A stretch of DNA of 64,000 nucleotides from the NCBI GenBank assembly GCA_963719875.1, contig CAVRDJ010000002.1, positions 1,054,001 to 1,118,000 of the forward strand, given 5' to 3'. Each line of letters opens with the position of its first letter. The stretch's first letter is position 1. The translations under genes were made by a program, and so were the position numbers. Positions 26,475 through 35,498 of this stretch are shown in pieces. The notes beneath the pieces were generated by a model that worked only from the letters and a program-made list of their open reading frames with translations, did no database searches and was not told the DNA's origin. Source of the DNA: Palsa-360 sp963719875. Its GTDB lineage: Bacteria; Acidobacteriota; Terriglobia; Acidiferrales; UBA7541.

Positions 26475-26824
26475 ATTACCCCAGGCGCGGTGAAGTGTAC
26501 CTCGTGAATTTTGATCCCGTGATCGGCGCTGAAATCAGAAAGACACGGCCAGCTCTGATCCTGCAGAATGATATCGCCAATCGCCATAGTCCTTTGACCA
26601 TCGTCGCCGCCATTACGTCTCAATTCGAGGAACCGCTCTATCCCACAGAGGTTCTTTTGACGGCGGGCGAAGGCGGGACCACCAGAGATTCGGTGATCCT
26701 CCTGAACCAAATCCGCTCGGTGGATAAGCGGCGCCTCGCGCGACGACTGGGGACGATCCGTTCCGAGTCGATGCGCCGCGTGGATCGATCCCTTCAGATC
26801 AGCCTCGGATTGATATCGATTTAG
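26453..26824 (+). CDS. MazF/PemK-type mRNA interferase toxin
   Basis: A 123-residue toxin of the PemK/MazF family. RRGEVYLVNFDPVIGAEIRKTRPALIL is the family's N-terminal beta-barrel pattern with the catalytic Arg region. TRDSVILLNQIRSVDKRRL follows, with the Ser/Thr and the QIR motif. It would cut single-stranded mRNA at a short motif. The ATG at 26453 lies inside the antitoxin's last codons, after GAAGAGG. The gene ends 18 bases from the convergent WecA-like gene. Confidence 0.87.
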   Translation: MAHKRAVNYPRRGEVYLVNFDPVIGAEIRKTRPALILQNDIANRHSPLTIVAAITSQFEEPLYPTEVLLTAGEGGTTRDSVILLNQIRSVDKRRLARRLGTIRSESMRRVDRSLQISLGLISI

Positions 26825-26841
26825 AATTCGACACGGAGGCA

Positions 26842-27897
26842 CTATGCGGCAGGCTTGTTTTTCGGCGTTTGTCGCTCGTAGGGCGCGCGTTCGAGCAAAC
26901 CAATTGCGACGAGCACGGCTACTGCGGCGAGCGCGGCCACCGCGTAAGCAGGTCCCGCGGGCAGATGGCTGATCGCCAAGGCCAGCAGGCCGAAAAATGC
27001 GCCGAGAGCGTACATCAGCAAAACGGCGGTGCGTTGGCTCTTGAAAAGATTCGAGAGGCGGTGCGCCGTGTGGTCCTTCCCGGGCGTCGTAAACGGCAAA
27101 AAACCGCGGCGGGAACGGGAAATGGAAATCAGCGTGGTGTCGAAGATCGCCGAGCCGAGAATGAAGATGGGGATCAGCCACGCAGCTTTGTGACCGGCGG
27201 TAAGCACCGGGCGAAGCTTGAGGGCCAGCGTCGCCATCAGGAAACCGAGAAACATCGCGCCGCCATCCCCCATGAAAATTTTCGCGGGCTTGAAATTCCA
27301 ACGGAGGAATCCGGCGGCGGCTCCCAGGACCGCGGCCGCCATCGTGCTGACCAGAAGCTGGCCGCTTTCGAGCGCGAAAATGGCGAAGAACAGCGAAGCC
27401 ATCGCGGCGACGCCCGCGCAAAGCCCGTCCATGTGATCCAAAATGCTGAAGGATGCAGTAATCCCGACGACCCACACCAAAGTCAACGCCGTGTCCGCCC
27501 AAATCCCCGGCGTCCCCGGCCAAATGTTGGAAAAAACCTGAGCGCGGATGCCCGAAACAAGCAGGATGACCGCCGCGGCCGGCATGGCTCCGAACAACTT
27601 GATTTGATGATGGAGCAGGCCGCGGTCGTCCAGCACGCCGACGACGGCGACGAGCGTCGCGCCAAAGTAAATGCCTATCACTTCCGTCAGCGCCGGACCG
27701 TCCATCGATACCAGCAGCGCAATCAACACGCCCAAATAAATCGCCAAGCCGCCGAGCAGCGGCATCGGCTGAACGTGCACTTTTCGAGGGCCCGGATGGT
27801 CCACCATCCCGACGCGAAGGGCAAGCTGCCGCACCGGTACGGTGAGTCCCATCGAGGCAATCAAAGCAACCGCAAATGCAATCAGGCTCGTATTCAT
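26842..27897 (-). CDS. Polyprenyl-phosphate HexNAc-1-phosphate transferase (WecA/TagO-like)
   Basis: A 351-residue MraY-superfamily membrane enzyme with about eleven helices that loads the first sugar phosphate of a surface glycan onto undecaprenyl phosphate. It shows the N-terminal HPGPRKVHVQPMPLLGG, VVGVLDDRG (catalytic Asp pair), FSILDHMDGLCAGVA (the DNMDGLAG-type motif with His for Asn) and FMGDGGAMFLGF. The carbohydrate-recognition loop HRLSNLFKSQR is near 280. It probably starts the polysaccharide made by this cluster. A relic of its 3' end lies beyond the toxin-antitoxin pair. Confidence 0.88.
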   Translation of the reverse strand: MNTSLIAFAVALIASMGLTVPVRQLALRVGMVDHPGPRKVHVQPMPLLGGLAIYLGVLIALLVSMDGPALTEVIGIYFGATLVAVVGVLDDRGLLHHQIKLFGAMPAAAVILLVSGIRAQVFSNIWPGTPGIWADTALTLVWVVGITASFSILDHMDGLCAGVAAMASLFFAIFALESGQLLVSTMAAAVLGAAAGFLRWNFKPAKIFMGDGGAMFLGFLMATLALKLRPVLTAGHKAAWLIPIFILGSAIFDTTLISISRSRRGFLPFTTPGKDHTAHRLSNLFKSQRTAVLLMYALGAFFGLLALAISHLPAGPAYAVAALAAVAVLVAIGLLERAPYERQTPKNKPAA

Positions 27898-28157
27898 AAG
27901 AGCACTGGATTCAGCCCCGTGTCAGCATCCTCTCAAACCGCGTTGCGCAAACCGTGTCAGTTGAAATCCGGGAACGCCAATCTCCCGATTGGCGTTTCGC
28001 GTGACGCCATTCAGGAGAATTGCGTTCTCGGGTCAGATCACGCGGAACGGGACTTTCGGCTTCCAGTCCGCCATCTGATCCGTAAGAGTCCGGCCGATGA
28101 ACGAAGATCTTCCCGTCACTTAGACTGTCTATCCCGTCCACATCGTTTCAACCTGCT

Positions 28158-29354
28158 TCATCCGCGAACTACGTCCTCGATCGTCTCAGAGTAAATTTTC
28201 AGCTGCTTCACTCTATCATAGGAAAAAGAAATCTCCCGCGCCCGGCGCGCCATGGTTTGCAATTGTTCCGAGTCGTGCAACACACTTCGGATGGCTTCCG
28301 CAACGCTCGCCGGATCGTCCGGATTGGCGGCGATGCCACAACCGGTCCGGCGAATAATCCGCACCACGTCACTTTCTTCCGGAGCGACTCCGAGGACGGG
28401 CCGCCCCGCGGCAAGTGTGGGATACAACTTGCTCGGCACGACAACACCTTCGAGCCCTCTCTTGACCGTAACGACGTGCATGTCACCGGAAGAAAGCACC
28501 AGCGGCACTTCACTCGCCGGGCGAAACGGCAGGAAACGAATCGCGCGGCATCCCTCCGCCATGGCCTCGACTTGCGCCTTCATCGCTCCTTCGCCGATAA
28601 ATACGAGCCCCACACCTTCCTTCTCTAACATTCGGACCGCCGAAATCAGCGTTTGCCACGCTCCATAGAAGCCGACGTTCCCCGCATGCACCAATGCGAA
28701 ACGCAAATCGCCGCGAATCTCACGCGCCACGGAATTGTCCGCTGAGGGCACAGTTTCCGGAATGTTGATTCCATCGCGCGAGACTACCACACGAGCCGGA
28801 TCGACTCCTTTCGCGACGATGCGATCGCGCATGTCCTCGCCAAGAACAATGACACGATCCGCGCGGCGCAGCGCCCAACGATGCATCGCTTCCCAGCGCG
28901 CCGTGAAACTTCCGGGGCGGACGATCGAGCCGCCCACGGCCATGTCCGGATACAGGTCGCGAATGTTGTACACAAACGGGCGGCCTGATAGCCGGGCAAC
29001 GAGAGCGCCCGCGATGCCTTCGATAGGCGGGTCGGTCATGGCCAGCACCATGTCCGAAGGGATCGAGAGGGCCCTCGGGATCGCCAGCGAAAGATAGGTT
29101 AGATAATTTGTGACGCGGCGGCGCATTTGAAAACGCGGATAGGCGGTTGAGCCCACGCGCTCGATGGCCAAATTGCCGCGGACTTCGCGCCGGAAAAAGT
29201 AACGCGGGTGACGTTCGGCCGGATCGTAGCTCGGCCGGCCCGCAAGCACGGTCACGCGGTGATTCACCGAGAGGGCTTCCGCGACTTGCGCGGCGAACTT
29301 GGCCGTGGCGCTGGTGTCCGGCGGAAAGTATTCGTTCAGAAGAAGGATATGCAC
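28158..29354 (-). CDS. Glycosyltransferase family 4 (WbuB-like)
   Basis: A 398-residue GT-B fold glycosyltransferase, probably using a nucleotide sugar to extend a lipid-linked glycan in the cytoplasm. The start MHILLLNEYFPPDTSATAKF and RFALVHAGNVGFYGAWQTL, then FIGEGAMKAQVE, follow the WbuB-type GT4 pattern. The E-x7-E type region is GLEGVVVPSKLYPTLAAGRP. It lies 73 bases after the carbamoyltransferase gene on the same strand, within the glycan cluster. Confidence 0.9.
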   Translation of the reverse strand: MHILLLNEYFPPDTSATAKFAAQVAEALSVNHRVTVLAGRPSYDPAERHPRYFFRREVRGNLAIERVGSTAYPRFQMRRRVTNYLTYLSLAIPRALSIPSDMVLAMTDPPIEGIAGALVARLSGRPFVYNIRDLYPDMAVGGSIVRPGSFTARWEAMHRWALRRADRVIVLGEDMRDRIVAKGVDPARVVVSRDGINIPETVPSADNSVAREIRGDLRFALVHAGNVGFYGAWQTLISAVRMLEKEGVGLVFIGEGAMKAQVEAMAEGCRAIRFLPFRPASEVPLVLSSGDMHVVTVKRGLEGVVVPSKLYPTLAAGRPVLGVAPEESDVVRIIRRTGCGIAANPDDPASVAEAIRSVLHDSEQLQTMARRAREISFSYDRVKQLKIYSETIEDVVRG

Positions 29355-29427
29355 AGGCTCATCCGGAAGGGAAAAGAAATGACCGCAAGAATAAAATCAC
29401 ATTCCTGCAAAATCGCAACTCGCCGGA

Positions 29428-31188
29428 TCAGCGCGGCACCTCGGCGGGTTCAGGCTTGCGGACGAGGATGTCGCCCAGGACAAGCACATCCATCTTGGTG
29501 CGCAGAAAACATTCGATCGCTTCCTCGGGGCGGCAAACAATAGGTTCGTTGTCGTTGAACGAAGTATTCAGGACCACGGGAACGCCGGTGAGATTGGCAA
29601 ACTCCCGGATCAGCCCCCAATAGCGAGGGTTCGCTTCTTGCGTGACGGTCTGGAGACGGCCCGTGCCGTCCACGTGAGTGGGCGCGGGAATCGCCTTTCG
29701 TTTCTCGGGCCGCACGGAATAGGCCTGTGTCATGAAGGGGCACGGGTAGGAGTTCTCGAAGTACTCTCCCGTCGCTTCCGCAAGCACGGACGGAGCAAAA
29801 GGCCGGAACATTTCGCGGTGTTTGATCCTGGCGTTCAGTATATCCTTCATATCCGGCCGGCGCGGATCGGCCACGATGCTTCGATTTCCCAGCGCCCGCG
29901 GTCCCCACTCGGCCCGCCCTTGAAACCAGCCGAGTATTTTCCCCGCGGCGATTTCCTTCGCCGCTTCCTTGGCAATCACTTTTTCGTGAAGCTCTGAGAT
30001 CTCCATGCCTTCGCTCTGCAAGCGGCTGGCAGCGACAGCCGAGCGCATCTGTTCCTGCGAGTAGCCCGGCCCCCAGTAGGCGTTTTCCATGACGAAGCAA
30101 CGAGGCTGGCCGAGTGTCTGATGATGAACGAAATAGGCAGCGCCGATCGCGAGCCCCCCATCCCCTGCGGCGGGCTGCACGAAGATTTGTTCGAAGGGCG
30201 TTTTATCAAAAATTTTCCCATTGGCAACGCAGTTGAACGCGACCCCGCCGGCCAGGCAAACGGCCTTTTGCTTGGTTCGAGCGTGCAGCGCCCGAAGCAT
30301 TTCGAACAAGACCTCTTCCAGGCGCGCTTGCAGCGTGGCCGCGCCGTCGCGATGCACCTTTTCGACCGGCGCCCCGGGATCGCGCGCGGGTCCCAGACGT
30401 TCGGCCATATAGTCGGAGAACATCGCACCCAGTTCGGGAGTCTTGTCCGCATCGCGCCAAGTCATCTCAGGCCCGGTGCGATGGTGCTTGAAATACTCGA
30501 GCCCCAAGCGGAAGCCGACGCCTCCGTTGGTGCGGACAATGCGGCGGAACTCGTCCAGATAGGCAGGCTCGCCGTAGGCGGCCAGGCCCATGACTTTGTA
30601 CTCGTCGCCGAATTTGCGAAATCCCAGGTATTGAGACACGGCCGTGTAATACATGCCGAGAGAGTGGGGAAACGCAATCGCTCCGTCGATGTGCATGCGA
30701 TTCCCGCGGCCGGTCCCCCACATGGTACTGGCGAAATCGCCGAGGCCATCCGCGGAAAGCAGCGCGGCCTGATCGAAAGGGGAAACAAAAAACGTGCTCG
30801 CCAAGTGCGCCTGGTGATGCTCGATGCGGTGATACCTGGCTCGAATCTTGCCGGGCGCCACATCGAACGCCTGGGCGAGCGCTTCTGGAATTCCCACGAA
30901 CCGGGCCATCACTTTCGCCCTTTCGCGGGCAAAACTGGGCATCTTCAGGGCGTAAAGAAGTTTTGTCCCGAGGCGCGCCCAGGGATTGCGCGGGATCGCG
31001 ATGTGGTCGACTTCACGAAGGGTTATGCCGGCAGCGTCCAGGCAGAAGCGGATGGCCGCCGATGGGAACCCCGCCGCGTACTTTACGCGATTAAAGCGTT
31101 CTTCTTCGACGGCGGCGATCAGGCGTCCGTCCGCAATAATTGCCGCGGAGGCGTTGCCGTGGTAGGCATTGATCCCTAGGATGTACAT
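29428..31188 (-). CDS. Carbamoyltransferase (NodU/CmcH family), copy 2
   Basis: A 586-residue carbamoyltransferase beginning MYILGINAYHGNASAAI. The metal site is HRIEHHQAHLASTFFVS; the C-terminal domain has GRAEWGPRALGNRSIVADP and VVLNTSFNDNEPIV. The family transfers carbamoyl groups to hydroxyls of sugars. It differs clearly from the copy at 20369-22099, so the two probably serve different acceptors. It starts 21 bases after the asparagine synthase gene, which suggests both act in one pathway, for example making carbamoyl and amide groups on the same glycan. Confidence 0.92.
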   Translation of the reverse strand: MYILGINAYHGNASAAIIADGRLIAAVEEERFNRVKYAAGFPSAAIRFCLDAAGITLREVDHIAIPRNPWARLGTKLLYALKMPSFARERAKVMARFVGIPEALAQAFDVAPGKIRARYHRIEHHQAHLASTFFVSPFDQAALLSADGLGDFASTMWGTGRGNRMHIDGAIAFPHSLGMYYTAVSQYLGFRKFGDEYKVMGLAAYGEPAYLDEFRRIVRTNGGVGFRLGLEYFKHHRTGPEMTWRDADKTPELGAMFSDYMAERLGPARDPGAPVEKVHRDGAATLQARLEEVLFEMLRALHARTKQKAVCLAGGVAFNCVANGKIFDKTPFEQIFVQPAAGDGGLAIGAAYFVHHQTLGQPRCFVMENAYWGPGYSQEQMRSAVAASRLQSEGMEISELHEKVIAKEAAKEIAAGKILGWFQGRAEWGPRALGNRSIVADPRRPDMKDILNARIKHREMFRPFAPSVLAEATGEYFENSYPCPFMTQAYSVRPEKRKAIPAPTHVDGTGRLQTVTQEANPRYWGLIREFANLTGVPVVLNTSFNDNEPIVCRPEEAIECFLRTKMDVLVLGDILVRKPEPAEVPR

Positions 31189-31209
31189 CCGGAATGGCTT
31201 TCCCTTCCC

Positions 31210-33228
31210 TTAAGACCGCAGGTTCGAGGCAGTCGCTGAAACGGCGGCGGTGCGATCGGCATCCGCGGTCGAGACTGGATGGTTCACCGCCTCCGTCACG
31301 TGGCGGCGAACCCATTCGTTGAGCACAAACAAGCTCCAGGGACGCGACCAATTGGTCTGGCCGATGACGAAGTTCTGCCACGCGCCCCGCACGGCGCGCG
31401 GATTCAAGTACTGGCGCAACGGCGGCGTGAGATTAAACAAATCCTGCGAGAGACGCACGCCGAGAGGACCCCTGAGCCAGACCTCCCACGGCAGAGTGAA
31501 TGTTCGCTTGGATTGGCCGACGACTTCATCCGGCAGCACGTCGGAAAGCGCTTCGACCAATAAGGATTTCGGAACATCAGGCGTGTATTTCACATTCTTC
31601 GGCAGCCGGCCGACAAACTCCACGAGCCGGTGGTCGAGGAATGGCACGCGGACCTCGAGAGAATTGGCCATACTGGCGGCGTCGGTGTCGCGCAGCAGCG
31701 TATTTACCATGTACGACTGCAACTCGAAACAGCAAACGGATGTAAAGGAATCCAGCAGCGCGGCCTGCCGCGCCGTCTCCCGCATCCGCACGCGCCAGGG
31801 ATATTCTCGGCCGCTCAAATCCCCGGCGGATTCGAAATAAGGAGCGAGCAGGCGCCGTATCCGAGAAGGCGTGAACAAGAGCCGCGTGAAATAATACGCA
31901 TGCGGGAAATCCTTGGGGGAACGCCAAGCTGCGGCAGCCTTGCGCACCGCATCGCCCGCGGCAATCCGGACGGCAACGCCGGCAACCAGGCGGCGGAAGG
32001 GACGTGGAATCCATCGCCCGAGTCCGGCCACGAACGCGGCCCGAGGAGTCGAAACAAATGTGGAATACCCTCCGAAGATCTCATCGCTGCCGAGCCCCGA
32101 GAGCGCCACTTTCAAGCCGGCCTCGCGCGCGGCTCGCGACACGAAGTAAGTGTTCAGGCCATCCATGGTGGGCTGGTCCAGTGACGTGATTGCATCCTCC
32201 AATTGAGCCACCAACGTATCCGGGGCGAGGAGAATTTCCTGATGTCGCGTTTGGAAGCGTTTGGCCGTTTCGCGCGAAATCTTGGCTTCACTGTACCGCT
32301 GCTCGGGAAATACAACCGTAAATGTGCGCAGGTCGCTTTGGAAACGGCTGCCCAGGGCAACCAGGCTGGTAGAGTCCAGTCCGCTGGAAAGAAATATTCC
32401 CAGTGGAACGTCCGCGATCAGATGATCGCGAACCGTTTCCTCGAGCAACGGGCGCAATAATTTTGCGGCTTCCTGAAGATTTTTCGGCTTTGGCCCTTCC
32501 TGTTGAAGCACGGCTTCGGAATAAACCCAGTATGGCTTCGGTGAAGGTTTTGCAGGCGGAGCGTAGGCGGAAAAAGTGAGGCAATGCCCGGGAGGAACCG
32601 AGAAAACGCCTTCCACCAGCGTGGACGGCTCGGCCACGGAACCGAACGTAAGGTAAGCCTCCAGTGAATCCGGAGAAATGCGCGGCTGGAGCTGGCCGCT
32701 GGCCAGCAGCGAACGCACTTCAGAGGAAAACAGGAGAACGCCACCCGTGACCGCGTAATACAGAGGCTTGATTCCCAGCCGGTCCCGCGCAAGAAAAATG
32801 TGCGCGCGCCGCGCCGCTTCTCCTGAGGTGCCGGAGGAACGCGCATCCCAGATGGCAATGGCAAACATCCCGCGGAGTTCGCGCAAACACTGCTCGCCCC
32901 ATTCCTCGTAAGCATGGACGATGACTTCTGTGTCCGAGTGAGTCCGGAACACATGGCCGCGCCCTTCCAGCGTCTTGCGCAACTGCGGGAAGTTATAGAT
33001 TTCCCCGTTGAAAATAACCGCGACGTTGCCTGTTTCGTTGAATACGGGTTGGTGTCCGCCAGGTAGGTCAATGATGCTGAGGCGGCGCATCCCAATCACC
33101 GCCGACGGAGCCACCAGGATCCCGTCTTCATCCGGGCCGCGATGCGATAGCGCCCCCATCATCCGACGAGCAATATCTTCAGCCAGTTCGGACCGCTGAA
33201 TTCCAATGACACCGCAGATTCCACACAT
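31210..33228 (-). CDS. asnB: Asparagine synthase (glutamine-hydrolysing), glycan-cluster type
   Basis: A 672-residue two-domain enzyme. The N-terminal glutaminase domain begins MCGICGV, so Cys2 is the nucleophile, with SHRGPDEDG near 30-38. The synthetase domain has the ATP-PP loop VPLGIFLSSGLDSTSLVAL and SGLGSDEIFGGY. It uses glutamine nitrogen to amidate a carboxylate. Copies in polysaccharide loci often amidate uronic acids rather than make asparagine, which fits the nearby UDP-glucuronate gene. It is first in a same-strand run with the carbamoyltransferase and GT4 genes. The true substrate is not shown by the sequence. Confidence 0.92.
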   Translation of the reverse strand: MCGICGVIGIQRSELAEDIARRMMGALSHRGPDEDGILVAPSAVIGMRRLSIIDLPGGHQPVFNETGNVAVIFNGEIYNFPQLRKTLEGRGHVFRTHSDTEVIVHAYEEWGEQCLRELRGMFAIAIWDARSSGTSGEAARRAHIFLARDRLGIKPLYYAVTGGVLLFSSEVRSLLASGQLQPRISPDSLEAYLTFGSVAEPSTLVEGVFSVPPGHCLTFSAYAPPAKPSPKPYWVYSEAVLQQEGPKPKNLQEAAKLLRPLLEETVRDHLIADVPLGIFLSSGLDSTSLVALGSRFQSDLRTFTVVFPEQRYSEAKISRETAKRFQTRHQEILLAPDTLVAQLEDAITSLDQPTMDGLNTYFVSRAAREAGLKVALSGLGSDEIFGGYSTFVSTPRAAFVAGLGRWIPRPFRRLVAGVAVRIAAGDAVRKAAAAWRSPKDFPHAYYFTRLLFTPSRIRRLLAPYFESAGDLSGREYPWRVRMRETARQAALLDSFTSVCCFELQSYMVNTLLRDTDAASMANSLEVRVPFLDHRLVEFVGRLPKNVKYTPDVPKSLLVEALSDVLPDEVVGQSKRTFTLPWEVWLRGPLGVRLSQDLFNLTPPLRQYLNPRAVRGAWQNFVIGQTNWSRPWSLFVLNEWVRRHVTEAVNHPVSTADADRTAAVSATASNLRS

Positions 33229-33462
33229 TCCGCGCTACTTTACCGTGAACCTGCCCCCAGTTCCACCCTTACCTGAAAAATGTTGCCCACACCGCAGCAA
33301 ATACGTGACCTGTGTCAGGTCTGCTGGAAATGTTTGGAGACTCGGTGACAAGAGCGTATCTCGTAGACTAAATCGCTTTCGGCAACTTCCTCCGCTTGAA
33401 AACAAGGCCTCGTTGTCGCGCCAACGGCGCGCAGGATTCGCGAAAGGACGGAAATGGACACT

Positions 33463-34773
33463 CTACGGGACGGAGGAACTAACCGTAGGACGCGAGCCTT
33501 GCCAAACGCCTATGCCCACGGCGACCGCGGTGCCGGTCACAGTGATCACGAGAGGCACAATCGGACGCGTCGCGGCGACGACTGTACCCTGGCTAGCCGC
33601 TCCTGAGATATCGGTGAGGTTCTCGGCGGTTTGTATTTCCTGAGGTGTTGAGGGGGACGGTCCTTCGACCGTACCCGCCCTCGAGATTCGAAGCATATTC
33701 CCCGCGGTCACGGAGACGGCCTGCCCGTTCAAAGGAGTGAAGCGCACTGCGCCTTCGAACACCATCAGCTCCGCATAGTCGTTCGCGACCAGGAGCGAAA
33801 AGTCCGTGCCCACCAGCCCCGCGATGCCCATCGGCGTGTGGATTTCGAATTTTGCTCCCGGGCGCGTCGTTTTAGTAATTTTCCCGCGCATGCGCCCGAC
33901 AAGCAGGTCGAGCGAGGTCTGTTGCGACTGGGCGTCATGCTGCAGGATGCGCAGGGAGGAATCCGAACCCAGATTCAGTTGCGAACCATCGTTCAGCGCT
34001 ATGTGCGCCCGGCCGGTCGGCCCGCTGCGCAGGCTGTCATTCCAGTAGATGTGGTCGGAAACCGCAGCCACGAGATGCTGCGAGGCGCGGTCGATCTGCA
34101 CTTGCGGGACGAGGCGCGACACTTGGCCCGCTTCAGGACTGGCGGCGCCTTGGCCGGGAGATGCGTCTCCGCCCGCGGCATCCAGGGTAGCAGTTTCGCC
34201 GGCGCGCAGCCTGTAAGGCGCGGGTCTCCCGGCGGCCGTCAGATCGGCGGTGCCTGCAACGGCAGAAACCTGCGCACGCATGCCGGCCAAACGGACCTCC
34301 GCCGAGCTTGCTATGCCTTCGGACGAGGCAATGTTTAAATGGAAAAACGGGGCGGTAATGACGAAAGAGTCTGCCCCGCCCGCTCGTACCTGGAGGCGTC
34401 CATTGCGCAAGCTCACGCCCTCGGATTCGACTTGCAACTCGGTGAGCGGAGCCACGAGCACTAAACTATTTCCAAATCGCAGCGCCGCCGTGGAGGCCTG
34501 GCCCAGACGGACGACATCACCCGGGAAAAGCGTCGCCCCGACGGGCATCGGTGTGCCATTGAGGTCCACATTCTTCCCCATAATGCTGGCTGCGGAAGCG
34601 GCTGGACCGCTTGCCGGCGTCGCTCCATAAGCCGAGGAATCGGGGACTGCCGCCCAGACAAGGATTCCGGCTAGAAAAAGCAGGCCGGCAAAATAGGAGT
34701 GGAGGATCAGCTTTGCACGGCTACTCACAATCTTGTTGCGGCGACTTGTACGCGTTCGTGAAAACAATTTCAT
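33463..34773 (-). CDS. FecR domain protein with two FecR-like domains
   Basis: A 436-residue envelope protein from ATG 34773 (GTG 34785 would add 4). A basic start and a membrane helix (about 22-45) lead to two FecR-type domains: about 85-170 (PGDVVRLGQASTAALRFGN) and 245-345 (LNDGSQLNLGSDSSLRIL, then GIAGLVGTDFSL). The C-terminus has another hydrophobic stretch (PIVPLVITVTGTAVAVGIGV). Classical FecR signals to an ECF sigma factor; none is adjacent, so a structural or unlinked signalling role is possible. The domain assignment is good. Confidence 0.83.
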   Translation of the reverse strand: MKLFSRTRTSRRNKIVSSRAKLILHSYFAGLLFLAGILVWAAVPDSSAYGATPASGPAASAASIMGKNVDLNGTPMPVGATLFPGDVVRLGQASTAALRFGNSLVLVAPLTELQVESEGVSLRNGRLQVRAGGADSFVITAPFFHLNIASSEGIASSAEVRLAGMRAQVSAVAGTADLTAAGRPAPYRLRAGETATLDAAGGDASPGQGAASPEAGQVSRLVPQVQIDRASQHLVAAVSDHIYWNDSLRSGPTGRAHIALNDGSQLNLGSDSSLRILQHDAQSQQTSLDLLVGRMRGKITKTTRPGAKFEIHTPMGIAGLVGTDFSLLVANDYAELMVFEGAVRFTPLNGQAVSVTAGNMLRISRAGTVEGPSPSTPQEIQTAENLTDISGAASQGTVVAATRPIVPLVITVTGTAVAVGIGVWQGSRPTVSSSVP

Positions 34774-34913
34774 AGAGTCCACCACCGATGAAGTCCGAGT
34801 ATGTAACTGCTGCCCCCAATGCCAGTTAGCGGGACTATAGTCGATACTCGGATCGAATCTCGGGCGAGATAAAGGAGGTGTAGTCGATCAGTTAACTTGG
34901 GATACGGATTCTA

Positions 34914-34987
34914 GTAGGACAGCCACTCTTGGCTGTCCGCTGATGGGCACTGAGATTGTGCGGGACAGCCGGGTGCGGCTGTCCTAC
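34914..34987. repeat. Bipartite hairpin repeat, AGCCACTCTTGGCT type
   Basis: 25-base arms lie at 34914-34938 and 34963-34987, with a few mismatches. The left arm is itself a perfect 9-bp hairpin with loop CTCT. It shares the GTAGGAC end with the GGCTTCAGCC type. Confidence 0.8.
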
Positions 34988-35069
34988 CAGGCAAATTGAC
35001 CCCCTACCAGGGTGTTGCCGGGAACTGCACATGCGGCGCGACCTCCGCCGCCCGGAATCACCGCTAGCG

Positions 35070-35075
35070 TATAAT
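35070..35075 (+). promoter_or_regulatory. Candidate -10 box for the pilin-like gene
   Basis: A perfect TATAAT lies 21 bases before the ATG, with GAGGAAAG between. No clear -35 element is seen. The leader would be about 15 bases. Confidence 0.35.
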
Positions 35076-35096
35076 TTCTATTGAGGAAAGCCTGCT

Positions 35097-35498
35097 ATGA
35101 AGGGACTCGTCAGCCTGCTGGTCACCGCCGCGATTGGCCTCGGCATCTACATGTACACACTGAAGCAAGCCGCCCCCGGCCCAGGCATGGTGGCGACGCA
35201 GAACATAAGCGTGACCGGGGTCAAGAACGACCTGGTGGCCATCGCCCAGGCCGAGCGGATGTATTACACGCAGAACGGCTCCTACGCCGACCTGCCCACG
35301 CTCACGTCCGCAGGCACGATGAACATCGCGCGCACCAGCCGTGACGGCTACACGTATTCGGTGCAGCCTTCAGGGAACAGCTTTACCGTTACCGCGATTT
35401 ACACTCCCCCGCCTGTGGATAATCCCGCCGGCGTTACGCCGCCGCACTTCCCGACGTTCACCATCGACCAGACCATGGAAGTCCACCAGGTTGACTGA
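35097..35498 (+). CDS. Pilin-like exported protein
   Basis: A 133-residue protein with one N-terminal hydrophobic helix (KGLVSLLVTAAIGLGIYMYTL) and a small globular part that resembles type IV pilin or pseudopilin heads (NDLVAIAQAERMYYTQNGSYADLPTL, then RDGYTYSVQPSGNSFTVTA). The usual prepilin peptidase site (G/F-T-L-I-E) is missing, so it is not a standard processed pilin. It lies alone. It may be a pilus-like structural protein or a membrane-anchored relative. Confidence 0.68.
   Translation: MKGLVSLLVTAAIGLGIYMYTLKQAAPGPGMVATQNISVTGVKNDLVAIAQAERMYYTQNGSYADLPTLTSAGTMNIARTSRDGYTYSVQPSGNSFTVTAIYTPPPVDNPAGVTPPHFPTFTIDQTMEVHQVD

Larger units (their letters stand above)
34774..35096. other. Divergent intergenic region, FecR gene to pilin-like gene
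   Basis: A 323-base region that contains one hairpin repeat (34914-34987) and a TATAAT box at 35070. Nothing else is recognised. Confidence 0.5.

Noticed and set aside
26869..28194. A 441-codon plus-strand frame opposite the WecA-like gene
   Set aside because: It is Arg/Gln-rich with no domain. The minus strand encodes a clear MraY-type enzyme.
33463..34773. FecR protein as part of a FecI-FecR iron signalling pair
   Set aside because: No ECF sigma factor or TonB receptor gene is adjacent, so only the domain is claimed.
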